From CBDDBU01 sp965226045 (GTDB lineage: Bacteria; Pseudomonadota; Alphaproteobacteria; VGEJ01), in the NCBI GenBank assembly GCA_965226045.1, contig CBDDBU010000012.1, forward strand, positions 1 to 64,000: 64,000 nt of DNA. The letters run 5' to 3'. Both the position numbers and the translations under genes were made by a program. The first letter of the stretch is position 1. Each line of letters opens with the position of its first letter. Of this stretch, positions 18,747 to 27,721 are shown piece after piece. The notes beneath the pieces were generated by a model, which worked only from the letters and a program-made list of their open reading frames with translations, was not told the DNA's origin and did no database searches.

Positions 18747-18932
18747 TTAGGCGTCGTCGAGGCCGAGCTGCTTCTTGACGCCCGCCATCACGCCCTTGCT
18801 GAGTTGCTTGCGGCCACCATGCATCGGCGTGACCGTGCGCCGGTCCCCGCGCACCACGCCGATGGGGCCACCCTTGTCCTTGACCAACTTGAAGGTGCAG
18901 CCGCGCTTCGCCATCCAGCGTTGGAACTTCAG
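18747..18932 (-). CDS. hicA: HicA-like mRNA interferase toxin, short, start uncertain
   Basis: A 61-codon frame: KFQRWMAKRGCTFKVVKD, then TVTPMHGGRKQLSKGVMAG and KKQLGLDDA. This matches the E. coli-like HicA layout (FKRWL..QGATF.., LP.HP.KEL..G...IKKQLGL), including the catalytic His in the MHGG strand. The usual first residues MKSxE are missing. The frame opens with CTG at 18932, overlapping the stop of the EamA permease gene; the first ATG is at 18914 and would give 55 residues without the first helix turn. The toxin may therefore be 5'-truncated. The partner antitoxin downstream is frameshifted. Confidence 0.65.
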   Translation of the reverse strand: MKFQRWMAKRGCTFKLVKDKGGPIGVVRGDRRTVTPMHGGRKQLSKGVMAGVKKQLGLDDA

Positions 18933-19864
18933 GCCCGGCGTCGGCTGGCGAGATAGAGGCCGATGAAGATCACGATCATGCCGACCAGATGATAGATCTC
19001 AAAGCTCTCGCCGAGGATGACGACCGCGAGCACCGCCGCGAACAGCGGCACCAGATAGCCGAACTGGCCGGCCCTGTTGGCGCCGATCGCCTTGACGCCG
19101 GCATTGAAGAAAAAATACGCGATCACGGAGGGGAACAGGGCGACGTAGGCGACCACGGCGAGGTTGCCCCAGGTCGGCGTGAAAGCGACTCGGGCCGGCG
19201 CGATCAAGAGAATCGCGAGGTTCAGCACCACGCCAGGTATGACCAGCCCGATCAGGAATGACATCGGGTGCAGATCGCGCGGCCGATAGCGCAGGAGCAC
19301 CGAGTAGAGCGCCCAGGTCAGCACCGCGCCGAGCGCGATGATATCGCCGAGGTTGAATTCCAATCGCGACAGCACGCCGATGTCGCCGCGGGCGATGATG
19401 GCGATCACGCCAGCGACCGCGACAACCATCCCGACCAACGCCCGCCACGAAATGGTCTCGCGGAACAGGAGCCATGAAAGACCGACGATGACGGCGGGAA
19501 TCGTCGCGGCCACCAGGGTGATGTTGATCGCCGTGCTGAGGCTGAGCGCGTAGTAGAAGATGGGCGTGAAAGCGCTCACGGCGAGGGCGCCGAAGGCGGT
19601 CAGTACCCGCCAATGCTTGAAGACCAGGGCGCGTTCGGCGATCAGGTGGGGCAGGGCGAAGGGGATGAGAAACAACAAGGCGCCGACCCAGCGCCAGAAC
19701 GTCAGCCCGAGCGGATCGATGCCGCCGGTCGTGGCCAGACGCCCGGCGATGCCGTTGCCCGACCAAAACAGGCTCGTCAGAATCAGCAGCGTGTAGGGCA
19801 GATAGGGCGCGGTCCGGCGCTCGGCTGTATCCATGGTCAAGAAGGCGAGGCCACCCGCGCTCAC
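18929..19864 (-). CDS. EamA/DMT-superfamily transporter
   Basis: 311 residues from a GTG that overlaps the mutS stop (GTGA); ATG at 19834 (MDTAERRTAPYLPY) is an alternative. Ten hydrophobic helices form two EamA repeats; the first shows ILTSLFWSGNGIAGR and PIFYYALSLSTAINITLVAA, the second GAVLTWALYSVLLRY and PSVIAYFFFNAGVKAIGAN. Inner-membrane exporter or importer of small metabolites; the substrate cannot be told. The C-terminus (YLASRRRA) runs into the start of the hicA frame. Confidence 0.9.
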   Translation of the reverse strand: MSAGGLAFLTMDTAERRTAPYLPYTLLILTSLFWSGNGIAGRLATTGGIDPLGLTFWRWVGALLFLIPFALPHLIAERALVFKHWRVLTAFGALAVSAFTPIFYYALSLSTAINITLVAATIPAVIVGLSWLLFRETISWRALVGMVVAVAGVIAIIARGDIGVLSRLEFNLGDIIALGAVLTWALYSVLLRYRPRDLHPMSFLIGLVIPGVVLNLAILLIAPARVAFTPTWGNLAVVAYVALFPSVIAYFFFNAGVKAIGANRAGQFGYLVPLFAAVLAVVILGESFEIYHLVGMIVIFIGLYLASRRRA

Positions 19865-22650
19865 CGCTCCGGGTCGTCCGCCAGCGCCTTCAGGGCATAG
19901 ACGAGTTCGAGCGCGCCGCGCGGGGTGAGGTCATCGGCGTGGACCTCGTCAAGCGCGCGATCGAGGCGCGAGCGCGGCGGCGGCGCGGGCGCGCGATGGA
20001 TTGACGAGAACAGCGGCAGCGCGTCGACCAACCGCCCTGCGGCCGCCGCCTGCTCGCTCTGTTCGAGCATCTCCAACACCTCTTCGGCCCGTCCCACCAC
20101 CGAATCGGGCAGACCCGCCAGCCGCGCCACCTGGATCCCATAGGAGCGATCGGCGGTCCCCGACACAACCTCGTAGAGGAACACGACCTCTCCCTCCCAT
20201 TCGCGGACTCGCATGGTATAGGGCGTGACGGCGGCGAGGCGCTCGGCGAGCGCCGTCAGCTCATGGTAGTGGGTCGCGAACAGGGCCCGACAGCGGTTCT
20301 TCTCATGCAGGTGCTCGACCGAAGCCCAGGCGATCGACAGGCCATCGTATGTCGCCGTGCCGCGGCCGATCTCGTCGAGGATGACGAACGCCCGCGGCCC
20401 GGCGAGGTTGAGGATCGCGGCGGTCTCGACCATCTCGACCATGAAGGTCGAGCGCCCGCGCGCCAGATCGTCGGCCGCGCCCACGCGGCTGAACAGGCGG
20501 TCGACCACGCCGATGTGCGCCGCCGTGGCGGGCACGAACGAGCCCATCTGCGCGAGCACCGCGATCAGCGCGTTCTGGCGCATGAACGTGCTCTTGCCGG
20601 CCATGTTGGGGCCCGTCACGAGCCACAGGCGGCGCGCCTCGGCGAGGTCGCAGTCGTTGCCGACGAAGCTGCCGCCCCCCGCCCGGGCCATCGCCCGCTC
20701 GACCACCGGATGTCGACCGCCCTCGATGCGAAAGGCCAGCGATTCATCGACCCGAGGGCGGACGAAGCGACTCTCGGCGGCCAGCTCGGCGAGCGCCGCC
20801 GCGACATCGAGGGCGGCGAACGCGGCGGCGGCGCGGCCGATATCGGCGGCCTGCGCGCTGACATCGTTGACTAGGTCGGAGAACAACGCCAGCTCAAGCG
20901 CAAGGACCCGATCGGCGGCCCGACTGACCTTGATCTCGATGTCGCCCAGCTCGACCGTGCGAAAGCGGACCGCGCTCGCCATCGTCTGGCGGTGGATGAA
21001 AGTCTCGTTCAACGGCGCCTGGGCGAGCGTATCGGCGTGACCGGCCGACACCTCGACGAAATAGCCGAGAACGTTATTGTGGCGCACCTTGAGTCCCCGG
21101 ACTTCGGTCAAGTCCGCATACTGGCGTTGCAACTCGGCGATCAGGCGCTTGCTCTGGTCGCGCAGCATGCGCTGCTCGTCGACCTCGGGACGGTAGTCCT
21201 GGGCGATGAAACCACCGTCGCGGGCCAGCAGCGGCGGTTCCGGGGCGAGCGCGCGCGTGAGCCGGTCGACCAGCGGGCCGTGGTGTCCCAGGTCCCCGGC
21301 CATCCCCACCAGCCCCGTCGGTGGCGGGTTCAGCGGCCGCCCCGCCAGGGCCGCGCGAATATCAGCCGTCTTGGCCAGCGCGTCGCGAATCGCCGCCAGA
21401 TCGCGCGGCCCGCCGCGTCCGAGCGTCAGCCGCGACAGCGCCCGCTCGATATCGGGGCAATGCCGCAACGTGGCCCGGATGGTCGCCCGCGTGTCGGCCT
21501 CGTCGACGAAATACCCGATCACGTCCAGGCGCTCGTTGATGGCGATGGGGTCGGTCAAAGGCGCGGTGAGCCGGCTCGCGAGCAGGCGCGCGCCGGCCCC
21601 GGTGACCGTCCGATCGATGGTCGCCAACAGGCTGCCGCTCCGCTCACCGGCGAGATTGCGCGTAAGCTCCAAGTTGCGCCGCGTTGCCGCGTCGATCGCC
21701 ATGAGAGCGCTGCTCTCATTCCGACTCGGCGGCTTGAGCCGGGGCAGGCGCCCCTTCTGTGTCAGTTCAAGATAATCGACCAGCGCCCCGCAGGCCGCGA
21801 GCTCGGGGCGGCCAAAACCGCCGAAGCCATCGAGCGCCGCGACCCCATAGAGCGCCTTCAACCGTCGCTCCCCGGCGCGACTTTCGAACCGCGCCGGCGG
21901 CAGGGTGGTTAGCACCGTCTTCCACTCATCGAAGGTCTCGAACAGCTCGGGCGTGGCAATCAGGCGTTCCGAGACGAGAATCTCGCGGGGGCTCAAGCGA
22001 GCCAGTTCGGCCTCCATGCCCGAGGCCTCGACCGGCATGACGTTGAAATCGCCGGTCGACATGTCGAGCCAGGCCAGCGCCAGCTCGCCGTCGGCGCGGC
22101 CGAGCGCGGCGAGATAGTTGTTCTCGCGCGCCTCTAGCAAGGTGTCCTCGGTGAGGGTGCCGGGCGTCACCAGGCGAGTCACTTCGCGCCGCACCAGCGC
22201 TTTGTTGCCGCGCCGCCGCGCCTCGGCCGGGTCCTCGACCTGCTCGCAGATCGCGACCTTAAAGCCCTGGCGGATCAGACGTTCGAGATAGCTGTCGGAC
22301 GCGTGAACCGGCACCCCGCACATCGGAATGTCTTCACCGTGATGCTTGCCGCGATGGGTGAGCGTGATATCGAGCGCCGCCGCCGCTGTCACCGCGTCGT
22401 CGAAGAACAGCTCAAAAAAGTCGCCCATCCGATAGAACAGGAGGCAATCGGGATGGGCATCCTTGATGGCGTGATACTGCTCCATCATCGGGCTGATCGG
22501 CGCCGATGATGCCGGCGTGCCGGCCGCGCCAGCAGCGCTATCGCGCTCGAAGCGTCGGGCTTTCGATCGCGCGCTGGTAGATGGCTCGCCCCGGCTGGTG
22601 GCCGCCTCCAGATCGGCGGCCGGGCGGCTCAACCGCTCGCGCTGCCCCAA
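19861..22650 (-). CDS. mutS: DNA mismatch repair ATPase MutS
   Basis: 929 residues from the longest start; ATG at 22488 (MMEQYHAIKDAHPD) is also credible and would remove a low-complexity 54-residue leader that overlaps the upstream gene by 22 bases. The mismatch-wedge motif is MGDFFELFFDDA, with the Phe-x-Glu that stacks on the mispair. The ATPase has Walker A TGPNMAGKSTFM near residue 683, RGRSTFMVEM, Walker B FVILDEIGRGT and the ATHYHEL switch. The C-terminal clamp-binding region is short. It recognises mismatches and recruits MutL. All catalytic features are present. Confidence 0.97.
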   Translation of the reverse strand: MGQRERLSRPAADLEAATSRGEPSTSARSKARRFERDSAAGAAGTPASSAPISPMMEQYHAIKDAHPDCLLFYRMGDFFELFFDDAVTAAAALDITLTHRGKHHGEDIPMCGVPVHASDSYLERLIRQGFKVAICEQVEDPAEARRRGNKALVRREVTRLVTPGTLTEDTLLEARENNYLAALGRADGELALAWLDMSTGDFNVMPVEASGMEAELARLSPREILVSERLIATPELFETFDEWKTVLTTLPPARFESRAGERRLKALYGVAALDGFGGFGRPELAACGALVDYLELTQKGRLPRLKPPSRNESSALMAIDAATRRNLELTRNLAGERSGSLLATIDRTVTGAGARLLASRLTAPLTDPIAINERLDVIGYFVDEADTRATIRATLRHCPDIERALSRLTLGRGGPRDLAAIRDALAKTADIRAALAGRPLNPPPTGLVGMAGDLGHHGPLVDRLTRALAPEPPLLARDGGFIAQDYRPEVDEQRMLRDQSKRLIAELQRQYADLTEVRGLKVRHNNVLGYFVEVSAGHADTLAQAPLNETFIHRQTMASAVRFRTVELGDIEIKVSRAADRVLALELALFSDLVNDVSAQAADIGRAAAAFAALDVAAALAELAAESRFVRPRVDESLAFRIEGGRHPVVERAMARAGGGSFVGNDCDLAEARRLWLVTGPNMAGKSTFMRQNALIAVLAQMGSFVPATAAHIGVVDRLFSRVGAADDLARGRSTFMVEMVETAAILNLAGPRAFVILDEIGRGTATYDGLSIAWASVEHLHEKNRCRALFATHYHELTALAERLAAVTPYTMRVREWEGEVVFLYEVVSGTADRSYGIQVARLAGLPDSVVGRAEEVLEMLEQSEQAAAAGRLVDALPLFSSIHRAPAPPPRSRLDRALDEVHADDLTPRGALELVYALKALADDPER

Positions 22651-23621
22651 CCGCCCCCGTCGCCCTTGCCGCGGGGCCCGCGCGGCAGGCGAGGCTCGCC
22701 CGACAGCGGACGGCGCCGCACCAGCGGCAGCACCTTGCCCAGCAGTTGCTTGCGCCGCGTGCCCGCGACGGCGGGCAGGAATTCTTCCTCACGTTCGAAG
22801 TGAGTGTGATAGCGCTCCGCCACCCGCTCCGTCGGCAAAATCATGAAGACATCGGTGGTCGCGAACTGATAGTCGATGACCGCCCCGTCGCCCACATAGG
22901 CGCCAACCCTGAGGTAGGCCTTAACGAGCGGCGGCATCGCCCGCAACGCCTCGCGCGGCGAGATAGCGTCTTTATTCATCAGGTTGATCGGCTGGTACAG
23001 GTGGGGAAGCGCCCGCACGCGGGTTTCGGGCGGCGCCATGTGGTGGTGGTGGAGATACGACAGCGGCGCAGCGTGGAGCGCCGGGTCGGTACCGGGAAAG
23101 CTCGCGCAGCCGATCACCAGGGTAATGTTGTGGGTCAGCATGTAGTTCGCGATGCCGCGCCACAGGAGCTGGATGGTGGCGGTGTTGCGATACTCGGCGG
23201 CGACGCAGCTCCGGCCCATCTCCATGAGCTGGCCGTTGGTCGCCTGTCCGCGTAGCAACTTCGAGATGTCGAACTCGCCAGCGCTGTAAAAGCCGCCGTG
23301 CTGCACCGCCACCTCTTGACGCAGGATACGGTAGGTGCCGATCACCTTGTCGCCCGGCAGGCGCTGGTGGTCGAGAACCAAGACGTGATCGCAAATCCGA
23401 TCATAGCGATCGAAGTCGCGGCGCTTGGCCCTCATCCGTGGCGTCGGGGTGGCGCCCATCTCATCGTAGAAGACGCGATAGCGCAGCGCCTGGGCGGCCA
23501 TGATGTCGAGCCGCTTGCGGGTCAAGCGCACCTCAAGCAGTCCATCCTGCGCGAACAGGCGCCTCGGCGAGGGCCGCCGCGGGGCAGGTCTGAGATTCTT
23601 GAGCGCCGCTAATCGCGTCAT
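22629..23621 (-). CDS. GNAT-fold acyltransferase, OlsB/hemolysin-like
   Basis: 330 residues. LDIMAAQALRYRVFYDEMGA near residues 38-57 and CDHVLVLDHQRLPGDKVIGTYRIL match the N-terminal half of OlsB-type ornithine N-acyltransferases; NGQLMEMGRSCVAAEYR and LLWRGIANYMLTH complete the acyl-ACP-binding GNAT core. Such enzymes make lyso-ornithine lipid, a phosphate-free membrane lipid common in alphaproteobacteria. No PlsC-like OlsA is next to it. A 50-residue Arg/Gly-rich tail overlaps the mutS start by 22 bases, so one of the two ends may be misplaced. Confidence 0.8.
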   Translation of the reverse strand: MTRLAALKNLRPAPRRPSPRRLFAQDGLLEVRLTRKRLDIMAAQALRYRVFYDEMGATPTPRMRAKRRDFDRYDRICDHVLVLDHQRLPGDKVIGTYRILRQEVAVQHGGFYSAGEFDISKLLRGQATNGQLMEMGRSCVAAEYRNTATIQLLWRGIANYMLTHNITLVIGCASFPGTDPALHAAPLSYLHHHHMAPPETRVRALPHLYQPINLMNKDAISPREALRAMPPLVKAYLRVGAYVGDGAVIDYQFATTDVFMILPTERVAERYHTHFEREEEFLPAVAGTRRKQLLGKVLPLVRRRPLSGEPRLPRGPRGKGDGGGWGSASG

Positions 23622-23868
23622 GCCCTGGTGAATTACTCTTAGTGGCCGGGCGCTTTGCGAGAGGTTTCATGGACCTCAACCCGGCCGAGGCCGGAAGTCT
23701 AGCGGAGCCCGGACGGAAGGGTCAAATGTTCCAACACGACACTATATGTAGTGATCCGGCTGCGTCAGGCACCAATATCCGCGAGGGCTCGAGGCCACAT
23801 CTCGACCACGGCCGCGCCAAATTTGGCCCAGATCACGCCCACCACGCGCTAAACTGGCCCGCCCCACC

Positions 23869-24603
23869 ATGCCCCACACCGCCGCCCTCGACTGCCAGGT
23901 CTGCGGCGCCACCGCGCGCCGTCGGTTCATTCGCCATGACGACATGGAGCTGTTTGAGTGCGCCGCCTGCGGGTTGGTCTACCTCGATCCGATGCCCCAG
24001 CCCGACGCCACCGAGCGCCTCTACAACGATGCCTACGATGGCGCGAGCGCAGGCTATTTTCGCAAGGTCCCCCAGAAGATGCGCCGCGCCCGCCGCCGGC
24101 TCGCCCAGATCACGACGCTGGTGCCCAGTGGGCGCTTCCTCGACGTCGGCTGCAACGGCGGCTTCATGGTCGAGGCCGCGCGACGCCGAGGCTTCGAGGC
24201 CCATGGCATCGACCTCGATCCGGTGTCAATCGCTTGGGCGCGGGCGCACTACCCGGGCGGCCACTTCGTCGCCGGCCGGATCGAGGACCACGACCAGCTC
24301 GGGCCGTTCGATGCCGTCTATTGCTCCGAGGTCATCGAGCACGTCGCCGACGCCAACGGCTTCCTCGCCGCCATCGCCGAACGGATGCGCCCCCGCGCGC
24401 TCCTCTATCTGACCACGCCCGACATCAGCCATTGGCGACGCCCGCGCGACGTGCGCCGCTGGGACGCCTTCTGCCCACCGGCCCACTGCCTCTACTTCAA
24501 CCCGCGCAACCTCACCAAGCTACTGGCCCGACACGGCCTGCAAGCGTTTCGCCGCCGCCTCGCGCTGAAGCCCGGCATCAAGCTGTTGGCGTGGCGGATG
24601 TGA
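23869..24603 (+). CDS. class I methyltransferase with N-terminal zinc ribbon
   Basis: 244 residues. The first 35 residues carry two Cys pairs (LDCQVCG and FECAACGL) forming a small zinc ribbon, followed by the SAM-binding motif RFLDVGCNGGFMVEAARR near residues 89-106, GIDLDPVS, and FDAVYCSEVIEHVAD. This is the Methyltransf_23 arrangement seen in sugar or ubiquinone-like modification enzymes. It stands alone, divergent from the acyltransferase across a 247-base gap in which I see no clear regulatory element. Substrate unknown. Confidence 0.82.
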   Translation: MPHTAALDCQVCGATARRRFIRHDDMELFECAACGLVYLDPMPQPDATERLYNDAYDGASAGYFRKVPQKMRRARRRLAQITTLVPSGRFLDVGCNGGFMVEAARRRGFEAHGIDLDPVSIAWARAHYPGGHFVAGRIEDHDQLGPFDAVYCSEVIEHVADANGFLAAIAERMRPRALLYLTTPDISHWRRPRDVRRWDAFCPPAHCLYFNPRNLTKLLARHGLQAFRRRLALKPGIKLLAWRM

Positions 24604-24674
24604 GGCTCACCGCCCCTAAGGGCAACGCTAGAAACAGCGCCAAGGCGTCGGAATCAGGTCTTGCCCCGGCTCGC

Positions 24675-24926
24675 CTAGAGCCAGCCCATGCGGCGCAGCA
24701 GCCACACCTCGAAAGCCATGACGGCGACGACTATCAAGCAGACGATGAGGAACGCCCCACCGTCACCGCCCCCGGGGATGCCACCGACATTGACGCCAAG
24801 CACGGCCGCCAGCAGGCTCGGCGGCAACAGCAGAGCGGCAACGGTCGTGAGGCGGTGCGAGGTCCTGCTAATTCGTTCTGACACCAGCGCTGAAAGCTCC
24901 TCGTGTAAAATCGTCGCGCGATCGCG
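24675..24926 (-). pseudogene. C-terminal remnant of a ZntB/CorA-type transporter
   Basis: Reading from about 24926 the frame gives DRATILHEELSALVSERIS, then RLTTVAALLLPPSLLAAVLG and VNVGGIPG, ending with one more hydrophobic helix to the stop at 24675. This is the end of the long cytoplasmic helix plus the two membrane helices of ZntB-type proteins, with the Gly-x-Asn pore motif present as GVN. Everything N-terminal is gone: just upstream the sequence is the beginning of comM in another frame. So this is the 3' part of a deleted gene, joined near the palindrome GCGATCGC. Confidence 0.75.
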
Positions 24927-25177
24927 AATGGCAGGTCGAAATGGCTGCCCTCCTTGAGGACATCGGCCGGCGCCAAGGTCACTGTAATACGCTGGGGCGG
25001 TAAGGCGAGGCCGATGGCGGTGAGCGCACCGCGCACCCGCTCGCGCGATTCGGTCGCCGCCTTGTCGGGCAGTCCGGCGATGGTGAAGGCCGGCATCCCG
25101 GCGCTGGTCTGCACCTGGACATCGACGTCGAGAACGTCGATCTCCTGAAACGCGACGGTGCCGATACCGGCGACCAT
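24917..25177 (-). pseudogene. comM: N-terminal remnant of ComM/YifB (Mg-chelatase-like)
   Basis: ATG 25177 starts VAGIGTVAFQEIDVLDVDVQ, then AGLPDKAATESRERVRGAL and KEGSHFDLPFAIA, the invariant N-terminal LonC-like domain of ComM/YifB. After about 83 residues similarity stops at the junction with the zntB remnant; about 420 residues including the AAA core are absent. ComM is a hexameric helicase that helps branch migration during natural transformation. The position downstream of gshB is where many alphaproteobacteria carry comM (synteny knowledge), so a resident gene was lost by deletion. Confidence 0.8.
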
Positions 25178-25198
25178 GGACGACGCGGCCGGGCGGTC

Positions 25199-25663
25199 TC
25201 AGCCCCAGGCCGACCCGATGTTGCCAACGATCGACGTGATCAGGCCGAGCGCCAGATTGAGCGCGACGATGCGGCGGACCTGACCAAGCTGGGCGGCGGC
25301 GCTGGCGTTGTCGGCGGTGTCAACCGCCGCCCGCAAGCGGCGATAGGGCGCGAAATAGAGGTGCAGGAACAGCGCCATCATGACCAGCCCCAACACCAGC
25401 ATGATATGCACGTGAACGCCGACCACGGCGAAGCCGCCCGCGATCACGACCATCCACAATCCGCTCGCCACCAGCACCACGATCGCCACCCAAACCCAGC
25501 GAAAGAAGTTGGCCAGCGTCCGTGACCACAGCCCAAGGCGCACGCCCGGCTCCAGGGCGCCGACGGCTGGCCGCAAGACGACGTACGCGAAGAACATGCC
25601 ACCGACCCACACAATCGCCGCCAGCATGTGCAGCAGGTTGGCGATGGCGTGGGCGGCGAGCAC
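25199..25663 (-). CDS. CopD-family membrane protein
   Basis: 154 residues from GTG 25663, with four hydrophobic helices. ANLLHMLAAIVWVGGMFFAY near residues 7-26 includes the His and Trp typical of CopD/YGR-type copper-resistance or haem-binding membrane proteins, and VHVHIMLVLGLVMMALFLHL carries further His residues in a helix. Function in copper handling or as a small cytochrome-like protein is family knowledge, not proven. It follows gshB closely (seven bases) and precedes the comM remnant. Confidence 0.75.
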   Translation of the reverse strand: MLAAHAIANLLHMLAAIVWVGGMFFAYVVLRPAVGALEPGVRLGLWSRTLANFFRWVWVAIVVLVASGLWMVVIAGGFAVVGVHVHIMLVLGLVMMALFLHLYFAPYRRLRAAVDTADNASAAAQLGQVRRIVALNLALGLITSIVGNIGSAWG

Positions 25664-25669
25664 GGCGAC

Positions 25670-26635
25670 TCACACCGATCGGGTGGGGCGGCTTTCGCGG
25701 CGCCGGCTTTCGATCGCGTCCCAGATGTCGGCCTCAAGGTGAACCTCGTCGAATCGGTTGACCTCCTGAAGTCCCGTCGGCGAGGTCACGTTGATCTCGG
25801 TGAGATGGCCGCCGATCACGTCGATGCCGACGAAGATCATGCCGTGTTCGCTCAAGATCGGTCCGATCGCCTCGCAAATCTCGCGGTCGCGCCGGCTCAG
25901 CTCGGCCTTTCGCGGCGTCGCCCCGACGTGCAGGTTCGCGCGCACGTCGCCGGGCGGCGGGATGCGGTCGACCGCGCCGACCGCGCGTCCGTCGACCAGG
26001 ATGATGCGGCGATCGCCATCGCGAACCTCGGGCAGATAGCGCTGGACCATGATCGGCTCGCGCGAGCGCTCGGTAAACATCTCCAATAGCGCGTTGAGGT
26101 TGTCGTCGTCGGGTGCGATGTGGAAGACCCCGGCGCCGCCGTTGCCGAACAGCGGCTTGATGATGATGTCACGGTGTTCGCGGCGAAACTCTCGCACCTC
26201 GTCGCGGTTCGCCGTAATCAGGGTCGGCGGCATGAGTTCGGGGAAATGGGTGACGAACAGCTTCTCGGGCGCATTGCGCACGCGGACCGGATCGTTAACC
26301 ACCAGGGTCTCGGGATGGATATGCTCGAGCAGGTGCGTGGCGGTAATATAGGCCATGTCGAAGGGCGGGTTCTGTCGCATCAGGATGACATCCATCGTCG
26401 CCAGGTCGATGTTTTGCGGGGCGCCAAGACGAGCGTGGGCGCCGGCCCGCCGCCGCACCTCGAGCGGGCGGGCCCGGGCGAACACGCGGCCGGCCCCCAA
26501 GCTGAGGTCGCTCGGCAGGTAGTGGTAGAGGCCGTGGCCCCGAGCCTGGGCCTCGAGCGCCAACACAAAGGTGCTGTCGGCCTTGATATCGATGGCCTCG
26601 ATCGGATCCATCTGAAAGGCAACGGCAAGGCTCAT
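25670..26635 (-). CDS. gshB: glutathione synthetase
   Basis: 321 residues, normal length. It joins gamma-glutamylcysteine to glycine using ATP. Conserved blocks: AVAFQMDPIEAIDIKADST at the N-terminus, VILMRQNPPFDMAYI, LVVNDPVRVRNAPEKLFV, the ATP-grasp core DIIIKPLFGNGGAGVF near residues 156-171, and the metal-binding INVTSPTGLQEVNR at the C-terminus. It is transcribed with the CopD-like gene and sits 65 bases after the BON lipoprotein gene, an order common in alphaproteobacteria. No defects seen. Confidence 0.96.
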   Translation of the reverse strand: MSLAVAFQMDPIEAIDIKADSTFVLALEAQARGHGLYHYLPSDLSLGAGRVFARARPLEVRRRAGAHARLGAPQNIDLATMDVILMRQNPPFDMAYITATHLLEHIHPETLVVNDPVRVRNAPEKLFVTHFPELMPPTLITANRDEVREFRREHRDIIIKPLFGNGGAGVFHIAPDDDNLNALLEMFTERSREPIMVQRYLPEVRDGDRRIILVDGRAVGAVDRIPPPGDVRANLHVGATPRKAELSRRDREICEAIGPILSEHGMIFVGIDVIGGHLTEINVTSPTGLQEVNRFDEVHLEADIWDAIESRRRESRPTRSV

Positions 26636-26700
26636 CGCGCCGCGCCGCGCCCCTCTTGCGCCGCGCCTCCAAGATGGTGATCCATGCCCGGCCCGTGCAT

Positions 26701-27303
26701 CTAGGTGCGCCTGGGATCGTCCTTGAGAACCGCGTAGCTCACCACTTTCTTCACGCCTGGGATATTGCGCGCGTGGTTGACGACGCGATCGAGCTCGGAT
26801 TGGTCCTGGGCGATTCCCATTAGATAGACGACGGCGTTCTGGGTTTCGATCGTGTAGTTGATGTCCTTGATGTCGCCATCGCGTAGCAGCTCAAAGCGCA
26901 AGCGGCCGGTAATTCCCACATCCTTGAAGTAGTCGATAAAGCCACTGTGGTCGTTGATGCTGATCTCGTTGATCACTTCCTTGACGCCCGGCGCGAGCCA
27001 GGCCAGGCGCACCGAGGTCACGCGATCCTCCGGCGTCGGCACATTGCCGGTCAGCAGAACCCGGCCCTCGACCACCGCAAGGCTTACGCCCGCGAACAAG
27101 ATGTCGCTTTCGTCGAACAGGCGGCGGTTGATATCGAAGCGAATGGTCGTGTCGTCGATCGCCGCGCCGACCGAGCGCTCCTGCGCCACGGCCACGCCGG
27201 TCGTCGCCGCGCCGCCGACAATCAAACTGGTGCACCCCGCCAGCGCCACGGCGCCCGTGCACAGAACCAAGGCCATGACGACGCCACGTCGCGGATCGCT
27301 CAT
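26701..27303 (-). CDS. BON-domain lipoprotein
   Basis: 200 residues from ATG 27303, chosen because it places MSDPRRGVVMALVLC and the lipobox ALAGC (lipidated Cys near residue 24) at the N-terminus; an opening at 27357 adds an unlikely leader. Two BON domains follow (IDDTTIRFDINRRLF onward and LRFELLRDGDIKDIN onward), each with the conserved Gly of VLLTGNV and YLMGIA. It should be an outer-membrane or periplasmic lipoprotein that binds phospholipid and supports envelope integrity, like OsmY or DolP. Confidence 0.9.
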   Translation of the reverse strand: MSDPRRGVVMALVLCTGAVALAGCTSLIVGGAATTGVAVAQERSVGAAIDDTTIRFDINRRLFDESDILFAGVSLAVVEGRVLLTGNVPTPEDRVTSVRLAWLAPGVKEVINEISINDHSGFIDYFKDVGITGRLRFELLRDGDIKDINYTIETQNAVVYLMGIAQDQSELDRVVNHARNIPGVKKVVSYAVLKDDPRRT

Positions 27304-27366
27304 GTCACGCACTCTCCCCCAACTCGTTCGTTCCGCCATCGTCCCCACCTGGGTCATGTGGCTCCA

Positions 27367-27721
27367 TCAGACCCGCGGGCGCCAAGCGCCGCGGATGTGA
27401 ATCGGCAATCGCCATGGTATCACGACCATCAGATCGAAGCGTACCGGCAACGTCACGAGCGCCGGGTGGCGGGCGAGATAGAGTTGGGCCGCCCGGGCGA
27501 TCCGGCCGCGCCGTCGTTGCCTCAAGCGCGGCGCTGGCCTCGCGGCGGGCCTTGACCTCGACGATGGCGAGCACCGCGCGACGACGCGCCACGATGCCGA
27601 TCTCGCCGAGCGGCCCGCGCGCCCGGCGATCGAGCACGCGATAGCCCTTGCAACGTAGCGCCCAGGCGCACAGGAACTCGGCGGAGCGGCCACGGCGCTC
27701 GGCGGCGCGACGTTCGCTCAT
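27367..27721 (-). pseudogene. yraN: YraN/UPF0102 nuclease-like protein, frameshifted
   Basis: The start at 27721 overlaps the rsmI stop (ATGA). The N-terminal half reads RGRSAEFLCAWALRCKGYRV, then GPLGEIGIVARRRAVLAIVE VKAR in the family pattern (the usual GEID is GEIG). After ALEATTAR near 27515 the frame becomes meaningless and runs to 27305. The real C-terminal half, GRIARAAQLYLARHPAL and VRFDLMVVIPWRLPIHIRGA, lies in another frame ending at 27367. A single small indel between about 27500 and 27525 explains this. The GEID Asp that is a putative metal ligand is also replaced by Gly. Confidence 0.8.
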
